The notes under the pieces: generated by a model
Told to the model about the DNA's origin: nothing
The model's database searches: none
The model's input: the letters and a program-made list of their open reading frames with translations, nothing else
Made by a program: the position numbers and the translations under genes
In this document: piece by piece, positions 15,779-21,456 of the stretch
How the letters are laid out: each line of letters opens with the position of its first letter
Position numbering within the stretch: the stretch's first letter is position 1
NCBI GenBank assembly: GCA_000316135.1
Contig: JH994047.1
Location: 31,721-53,176, forward strand
Source: Trachipleistophora hominis
Taxonomy: Eukaryota; Microsporidia; Pleistophoridae
DNA: 21,456 bases
Reading direction: 5' to 3'

Positions 15779-18025
15779 ATTAATTACTAGGATGAATTAT
15801 TTATGTACGTTGGCATGATAATGATGTTTATTTAATATAAATAATTAGATTTTGCAATCATAGAGTTTCTCACGTGATTTTGAAAATATGAAACGTACTA
15901 AAAAAAGACTATGATGGATAAAAAATTATCTTTTGCGGTGTTTATTTACCATAGATGCTTATTTATTTTATAAATTATTCGGAAAGGCACTTTAACAAGT
16001 GGTTAAATTATTTAATTACACTAAAATGATAAATGTGTATTATGACAGAATTTACCATGGACCATTGAGCTTCCGAGTTAGTTTAATCATTGATTCATAT
16101 TTAAAAATCACAGATAAATGTGATTGAACTATTACTTATGTTTTTAATACTAGACTAGTTTATTAGTTCTGAAAGGTAAAGTGGGATAAATCGAAATAGG
16201 TAAAAACTAAAAATTTCAATTTATTGAATGCCACTATGATTAGTTATTTGGTATTTGAAAAAATGCCGCACGGAAACAGTAATTCCTAAAAATTATGTTC
16301 TAACATTTGAAAATTTTAGGAATAATAGATATATAGAGCTCTTTAATTTATTATAGAATAAGATTTTGTTATATTTTGTAGCAAATTTATGTGGGAGGAC
16401 ACTGTACAAATATCATATAAGTGTAACATTAACCATTGTTATCTATGTGGGCAAAATCGATTTCGTAGTTAATAAGTTATGTCTATTTGTATTAAGTGGA
16501 GTTTAATCTGATAGATACATTTACCTTCTGAGAAAAATAATTATTATCCAATGTCGGTTTAATTCTAATATTTCTTTATGAATGATAAATTATTAAGCAT
16601 TTTAATAGTAGACTTTTTTCTCTGTTTTGCTTGTTGTTTGATGAGTTGCTCTTTCTCACATTTCCTTACATCCCTTCATATTCATGTATGTATTTGCAGT
16701 TGCATTTAATATCTTGTTCATTTAAATGTTATTTCTTGCATATTATTGTATTTTTTGTCACTAATTAACATTATTTCAATGTATTTTTGATTGTATTCAG
16801 TGGTCGCACTGTCACCTATCAATAAATAAATCAATATCCGAATGCTACTTTTTAGCATTTAATATTTTTATTTAAACTAGTTTTATATATTGAATATGTA
16901 TAAAATAATAAACATGATGCGAGTTAAATTGAACTGCAAAGGTGTTAACCTGCGTACGATTATTAATAAAAATATAAATTGCTATAAATACATTGCATCT
17001 CTATTAGCACTTCGAGGTAAATGAATGGAAGTAAAAAATTAGTATTTTGCTGATATATATTTATTTAATAAGCAGGTGTTACTGGAGATAAGACATGTGT
17101 ATGTGTACGTGGTCAATAAAATATACGTGTTAAACGTTTATGTTTTATAAATTTAAAAACTATTACAATTGACAAAATTCTAGTCAAAATCAAAATAATA
17201 GAGTTTATCATATCAGCATATTTGAATTTTGCGCGTTTCTATTGTATATGTTACAGAAGTTTAGTATTCTGACCCAGTGATTTAAATAATGGTCCGTTAC
17301 AAGTTTTTAAAATTAGGAAGACTGTGAAAATTCATGGTTAGGTAGGAAGTAGAAACTGCTGTCAGATGATTTAGAAACAGGAAGAGTTCCACTTTTAATT
17401 TTTTTTCATAGTGATGTTATAGATAGAAATAAGTTGTTCTTTTTTAGTATATTGTTTCCATTTTTGCTTCTTAGCTTGATTTTGTTATCGAGCTAATTCA
17501 TATATTATCTAAATATTCCTTTTAGAAGACACTATGAATCATTCTCATATATTCGTTGAACTTAATCGATGAATCACATTCTAAGTTTCCCTGTTACATT
17601 CACAGAATATATTTTTGTTGAGTTGAATGTTTTTACGTTACATGCGGTGAATTTACCATCTTGTTATACAGCGAACTTTTCAATGCTATGGAATACTGAC
17701 TTTTTAAATTGAGGCTTCGCTCTAAATATCGAAATGTTTTTCACTATCATATAGCTGTTAGCTGTGTTTTGCTAAAAATAATAGATTTAAAAAACAATTA
17801 TTGTATTAAGTAATAATTTATTTTAAAAGTTAATACTTTTACAGTAAATTAAAATGTGCCTTACGTAATTAATGATTAGAGTATAAAGAAAGCTTATCAG
17901 GACATATAATGCTTAATTTAAACTGGTATATTGAAAGAGTACTAAAATACGTTCTGTTTTTTGATGCACAATATAATAATGAACATAGAGATTTTTGAAT
18001 CCTCGATAATTTAAACGGCACAGGA
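15779..18025. other. AT-rich intergenic DNA
   Basis: About 2.2 kb without a supported gene. A 36-codon ATG frame at 16914-17024 (plus, MMRVKLNCKGVNLRTIINKN...) is the only notable small frame and is unrecognised. No tRNA or long repeat was seen. Confidence 0.35.
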
Positions 18026-18211
18026 ATGGCGAACTATTTGATATCATGTGAGGTCAAACAACAAACTAATTTATTATCACAGAGGTCAGAAACTGCAGAA
18101 TATAGAAGTGATTACGAAGTAATCCAAACGGATGAATCCAGTAATATGTTATATTCTTTTGACTATCTTTTTCCTCAAGAAATACCAAGAACATATCGTA
18201 TCAAAATGTAA
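18026..18211 (+). CDS. Short hypothetical ORF upstream of the LRR gene
   Basis: A 61-codon frame with a proper ATG, ending 41 bp before the ATG of the LRR gene and in a different frame. The composition is mixed and hydrophilic (SCEVKQQTNLLSQRSETAEY), with no anchor or motif. It could be a tiny gene, the decayed 5' end of an older start of the LRR gene, or chance. Confidence 0.25.
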   Translation: MANYLISCEVKQQTNLLSQRSETAEYRSDYEVIQTDESSNMLYSFDYLFPQEIPRTYRIKM

Positions 18212-18252
18212 TTTGCGAAAACTACCGTGCTTGTCAAATAGTGTTTATTGAG

Positions 18253-19395
18253 ATGCCGTTTCCAAAGTTACTTTTTGAAAAAATTGTGTTACTTTCAGAA
18301 AGGAGTTTTCCGGTGTTTAAGTTTAAGGAAATATGCTTGATTTGTAAACACTGGTATTCATTATGGAAAAAGAAAGAATTACTTGCATATGTTCTGCGTG
18401 TTTATCTTCAAAATCACAAGGATTTGGCTTTTAAACTGAAAGCCCGTGTTGAATATCCGCAGCATGATAGTTATGATCAACAAACTAAGTTTCTTTCTTC
18501 AGTCATCTTCGCTGAAAATTACACTGAACATTTTATCAGAGGAGTAATTGAGTCGGGTGTAAAATTTGGTTTGATAAACAAGTATACAAAAATAATAGAT
18601 GCATATGGTAACTTACAATGTAGAGGAAGTATTTGCCATGAAATATATCTTGATGAGCTGAAAATTGGTTTTCTATTTAAATATTTAAATATAAGTTACG
18701 AGTGCTTGAGAGAAAATGATGACCAATTATATGAAATATTTGAAAGAAAAGTAAACAAATCATCGATACCAATAAGAATATACGAAATTAAAAATACGAA
18801 ACAAGCCTACATTAATTGTTCCTGGATAGAACGTAAGAATATACAACGTAAAATTGCACTAATTAGAAATTCTAGTTTTATTAATAGCGAAGTTGTTAGT
18901 GAGATCATCCTGCAGTTAAGTCATTGGAAAGTAAGCGTTGAACAGAGATTGTTCGATGATATCAAGATTTTAAAACAAATCGAGCGTGAATATTGTTCAT
19001 CAAGCTTCATTAATTCAATTCCTAAAAACATAAATATTAAAATGCATCTATGTTCTGATATTATAATGGAAGAAGTACTAAAAAATGTTATAGAGGCTTC
19101 GTATGAGAACTGTTTATTTAAAAATGATCTGGTAATACCAGACCATATACGAGTTGAACTCATAGATTGTCGGTCCGATAATGATCAATTCATTGCGTTT
19201 AGTGCAGGATGTGACGATTTTACAGTAAATGGGGGAACATTTAAAATTAAGTCTATCGCAATGATCGGATTAGGTGAAGTGCTGTTACATAATTCATTTC
19301 TTCGATTTTCAAGAAAAAACAAGTTCGGTGAAGGATTATTGGAGCTTACTGATATAAAAATAAATAGAACTATACGTCTGGAGAAAAATATTTAG
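18253..19395 (+). CDS. F-box-like/LRR family protein, first segment (to in-frame TAG)
   Basis: The frame can be opened at a GTG at 18241, but the ATG at 18253 gives MPFPKLLFEKIVLLSE...FKEICLICKHWYSLW. This has the LP..LL..I......D....CK.W..L pattern of an F-box-like N-terminus, as found at the start of LRR proteins expanded in some microsporidia. The segment is 380 residues and mostly helical and hydrophilic, with irregular leucine spacing towards the end (SIAMIGLGEVLLHNSFLRF). It stops at TAG (19393-19395). The same frame continues past it without a shift, so the gene is a single interrupted unit. In other eukaryotes, F-box/LRR proteins select substrates for SCF ubiquitin ligases. That role here is inference only. 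Confidence 0.6.
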   Translation: MPFPKLLFEKIVLLSERSFPVFKFKEICLICKHWYSLWKKKELLAYVLRVYLQNHKDLAFKLKARVEYPQHDSYDQQTKFLSSVIFAENYTEHFIRGVIESGVKFGLINKYTKIIDAYGNLQCRGSICHEIYLDELKIGFLFKYLNISYECLRENDDQLYEIFERKVNKSSIPIRIYEIKNTKQAYINCSWIERKNIQRKIALIRNSSFINSEVVSEIILQLSHWKVSVEQRLFDDIKILKQIEREYCSSSFINSIPKNINIKMHLCSDIIMEEVLKNVIEASYENCLFKNDLVIPDHIRVELIDCRSDNDQFIAFSAGCDDFTVNGGTFKIKSIAMIGLGEVLLHNSFLRFSRKNKFGEGLLELTDIKINRTIRLEKNI

Positions 19396-19671
19396 AGAAT
19401 AGTTCTTAGAGGTATGATAATACAACCTGAATTTGAGATAATATTCACTGCAAAAAATGAATATTTGGATATATCAGAATCGTATAGCATGTTCAATTTA
19501 AAGTTGCATATGGGACTAATACAACAATTAGACAAAAATATGGCGATTAAAATATCACTTATCACCAACAAGTATTCAAAGTTATCTTATATTACCTTGA
19601 CTAATATCTTCTTCACTGAGAATTTAGTTCTCTTGGGTAATTATCAAAAGGTCAAATTGAATTGCGTTTGA
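19396..19671 (+). CDS. LRR protein, middle segment between in-frame TAG and TGA
   Basis: Ninety-one sense codons in the same frame as the preceding and following segments, bounded by TAG and TGA. The first ATG inside is at 19414. Leucines recur in LRR-like spacing (LKLHMGLIQQL; LVLLGNYQKVKLNC). Standing alone it would make no sensible protein. It only makes sense as part of the whole. Confidence 0.5.
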   Translation, partial: RIVLRGMIIQPEFEIIFTAKNEYLDISESYSMFNLKLHMGLIQQLDKNMAIKISLITNKYSKLSYITLTNIFFTENLVLLGNYQKVKLNCV

Positions 19672-20778
19672 TCGATCACGAAAAACATGTTGGTTGTAAA
19701 CATAAGCTGCAAAACTTTAACTATCAACAGATGCAACTGTGCAATTGACGTTCGTAATGCTGAAAATTTTGATCGTATAGAAATGAATTATTCAATGCAC
19801 AAAGGCGACAATGTTAAATTTATTGGTTCGATTTGCACTAGCTCACTTCTTCTCTGTAACATCTTTCGAAATGCAAACTGTGTCGAATCATTGTTTAAAA
19901 TTTCTACGAAAATTAAACATTTGCATTTCACTAACGATTATACGGATGAGGCCAATAAGCTCTCTAGGATGTTTTTACCAAATATGAAATCAGATTCTGC
20001 ACTCAATAATAGAAGAAAGACACAGCTATCTCTCCTGGCTGCGTATACCAAGCAAACAAACTATTTTTGTTCTATTTATGAAGGATATAACGATGTTATA
20101 AATCTTATCTTAAAAAAGATTCTTAAGGAGCCGGTCATGACGACACTTATCAAACTGGAATATGATTCAATTGTTGTCAATGAGAACAATTCAAAAGCAT
20201 TCAAAACGTTGCTGAAATTAAAAATTCTCAAGATATGTACCGCAACGATTACAAACGAGTTCTTTGAACAATTACCAAGCACTTTAGAACCACTGGACAT
20301 CTCGGGTTCAAATTTCTATAGATGTTTTCGGTCTGTAGAATATAAAACACAGGATGAAAACAGCATGTTCTTTCATAACACCATAAAGGTTTTAATAGTT
20401 GATCTAAATGTTTTCCTGGCCATTCGTTCGATCAAAACATTATTTCCGTTGTTGAAAATACTTAAAATATGTTGCAAATCAGTGCCTAAGATTTGTTACT
20501 ACGCATATGACGGGAAAATAAAATTGCAAAAGTTGTACGTTGAGTGTTGTTATGACTATCATCAATCAGATACTAAATCGTTGGAACAATGGGTTTTCAA
20601 TAATATGGTCGGCGAGCTGGTTAAATGTATTGATTTCGATTCGCTGGAGTGTTTTATATTAGTTTCAAATGCGGAGATAGTATCAGTTGACCCGATAAAT
20701 CATACAATTTTGTTTAAGAGACCACGAACAGCACCTGATAAATCTGGTGAAATGATAACTTTTGAAGATTTATATTAA
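19672..20778 (+). CDS. LRR protein, C-terminal segment
   Basis: 368 codons in the same frame after the TGA, with the first ATG at 19687, ending at TAA. It carries the clearest leucine-rich repeats of the gene: KTLLKLKILKICTATIT then LPSTLEPLDISGSNF, and later TIKVLIVDL..., LFPLLKILKICCKS and KLQKLYVECCYD. Cysteines sit at several repeat ends. Repeats of the form LxxLxIxx are typical of protein-binding surfaces. Over all three segments the gene has 841 codons including stops, with no frameshift. It is either a young pseudogene, a gene relying on readthrough, or an allele or sequencing problem. Confidence 0.6.
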   Translation, partial: SITKNMLVVNISCKTLTINRCNCAIDVRNAENFDRIEMNYSMHKGDNVKFIGSICTSSLLLCNIFRNANCVESLFKISTKIKHLHFTNDYTDEANKLSRMFLPNMKSDSALNNRRKTQLSLLAAYTKQTNYFCSIYEGYNDVINLILKKILKEPVMTTLIKLEYDSIVVNENNSKAFKTLLKLKILKICTATITNEFFEQLPSTLEPLDISGSNFYRCFRSVEYKTQDENSMFFHNTIKVLIVDLNVFLAIRSIKTLFPLLKILKICCKSVPKICYYAYDGKIKLQKLYVECCYDYHQSDTKSLEQWVFNNMVGELVKCIDFDSLECFILVSNAEIVSVDPINHTILFKRPRTAPDKSGEMITFEDLY

Positions 20779-21164
20779 ATCATTTATTGTTTTATTTCCT
20801 TCTATGAAACCAGCAAAAGGACCATTTGAAAATCATAGGTGTTAATTAAACGCTGTTATTTCAAATTTTTAGCTGCTTCTTAAAATTTGACGCTTCTTAG
20901 AATAATTTTATTATTAGCTGTTATGATAACACTTCGTATCATTATCTTGCTATCATATAAATAACCATTGAGTTAAACCGTTTTGTATAGAATTATAATA
21001 AATAAAAGTATCTCTAATAAAAATCGTTATTCTATTTTCCATATTTTTTAATGGAACTTTGTCTAATTATAATTCCATATCATTTCACGCCTTAAATCCA
21101 CCTTCTTATAGCCAAGGCCAATGATCATTATGGTAATATTAGCAGAAAACTGTGACTATAAGTT
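20779..21164. other. 3' flank of the LRR gene
   Basis: AT-rich and without a gene. AATAAA occurs at 21001-21006, a possible polyadenylation signal, although it is 220 bases from the stop. Confidence 0.3.
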
Positions 21165-21275
21165 AAACTAACTATGAACCAAAAGCTGGCAGCAATGGTT
21201 GGTCCCGGCGTACCAGAAGAGCGTGTTTGATTGGGTAATGAATATGAAGGAGATAATTAAATTGACTTTATATGA
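21165..21275 (+). mobile_element. Non-LTR retrotransposon 3' UTR, copy L3
   Basis: Carries, in plus sense, CTATGAACCAAAAGCTGG, ATGGTTGGTCCCGG, AGAAGAGCGTGTTTGATTGG and GGAGATAATTAAATTGACTTT. These are the same blocks in the same order as the UTR attached to the retrotransposon coding end at 8294. No coding part is left, so it is a 5'-truncated insertion, about 390 bp past the LRR gene and in the opposite orientation to copies L1 and L2. Confidence 0.7.
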
Positions 21276-21379
21276 AAGTATGTCAGACTGAAACAATAAA
21301 AAAAATATACTCAACTATATATTTTTAAATCACGTGTATACTATGACATATAGAACTCTTAAACTTTCAACGAACGAAA

Positions 21380-21456
21380 TATTATTTTACCGAATTAGCC
21401 AATCAGCTTGCAAGTTCATCGTTTATGAATATTTAAACCTAATCGATGATCCTTCA
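21380..21456. repeat. Dispersed non-coding repeat, copy D (inverted, partial)
   Basis: The reverse complement of about 21396-21420 matches the first bases of the window (AAGCTGATTGG.TA.TTC). It also matches the outer edge of copy B: GATGAACTTGCAAGCTG here, GATAACTTGCTAGCTG there. The copy runs into the right edge of the window. Confidence 0.45.

Noticed and set aside
1..21456. CRISPR array, rRNA genes or a defence-type gene cluster
   Set aside because: No regularly spaced repeats, no rRNA-like sequence and no prokaryotic gene organisation were seen.

Overview
The window looks like a piece of a microsporidian nuclear genome. It is AT-rich. The three recognisable core genes are compact and intron-free: an RPB7-type RNA polymerase subunit, a small kinesin-10-like motor and a STE12-type homeodomain factor. 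Short C-rich motifs sit just upstream of two start codons, as is typical of microsporidia. An interrupted leucine-rich-repeat (LRR) gene with an F-box-like start and debris of non-LTR retrotransposons fit the larger, repeat-bearing genomes of that phylum, such as Trachipleistophora or Vavraia relatives. The genus cannot be fixed from sequence alone.

Layout. (1) 1-325: copy A of a dispersed non-coding repeat. (2) 404-5471: core block. RPB7 (minus) and a kinesin with a C-terminal helix-hairpin-helix (plus) are divergently transcribed from a 323-bp spacer that holds a GC-rich, hairpin-forming island. After a 1.6-kb spacer with hairpins, a palindrome and a 70-bp tandem duplication comes a STE12-like factor (minus). 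(3) 5472-13.1 kb: a gene-poor, decayed region. It holds a probable minus-strand relic of an LRR gene (6.2-6.5 kb), the 5'-truncated 3' end of a non-LTR retrotransposon (8.2-8.8 kb, minus, much more GC-rich than its surroundings), a small membrane-anchored ORF with a decayed continuation (9.4-10.05 kb), repeat copy B (11.2-11.5 kb), a small secreted or anchored ORF (11.6-12.0 kb) and a second retrotransposon 3' UTR (13.1 kb). (4) 13205-15716 (minus): one Asn-rich, N-terminally anchored protein of about 837 residues. It is read in three frames, and both frame changes fall at A6 runs and shift in the same direction. (5) 15.7-18.0 kb: AT-rich, no supported gene. (6) 18253-20778 (plus): an F-box-like/LRR gene of 841 codons in a single uninterrupted frame except for two in-frame stops (TAG, TGA). 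(7) 21.16-21.46 kb: a third retrotransposon 3' UTR (plus) and an inverted third copy (D) of the dispersed repeat.

RPB7 belongs to the transcription machinery, STE12 is a likely transcriptional regulator, and the kinesin probably acts on mitotic chromosomes. The rest looks like an accessory region shaped by retrotransposition and by duplication and decay of lineage-specific families. The points most worth checking are the two large accessory genes that are nearly intact yet each carry exactly two lesions, the GC-rich island between RPB7 and the kinesin, and the dispersed repeat family. No clearly new defence or mobile system is evident.
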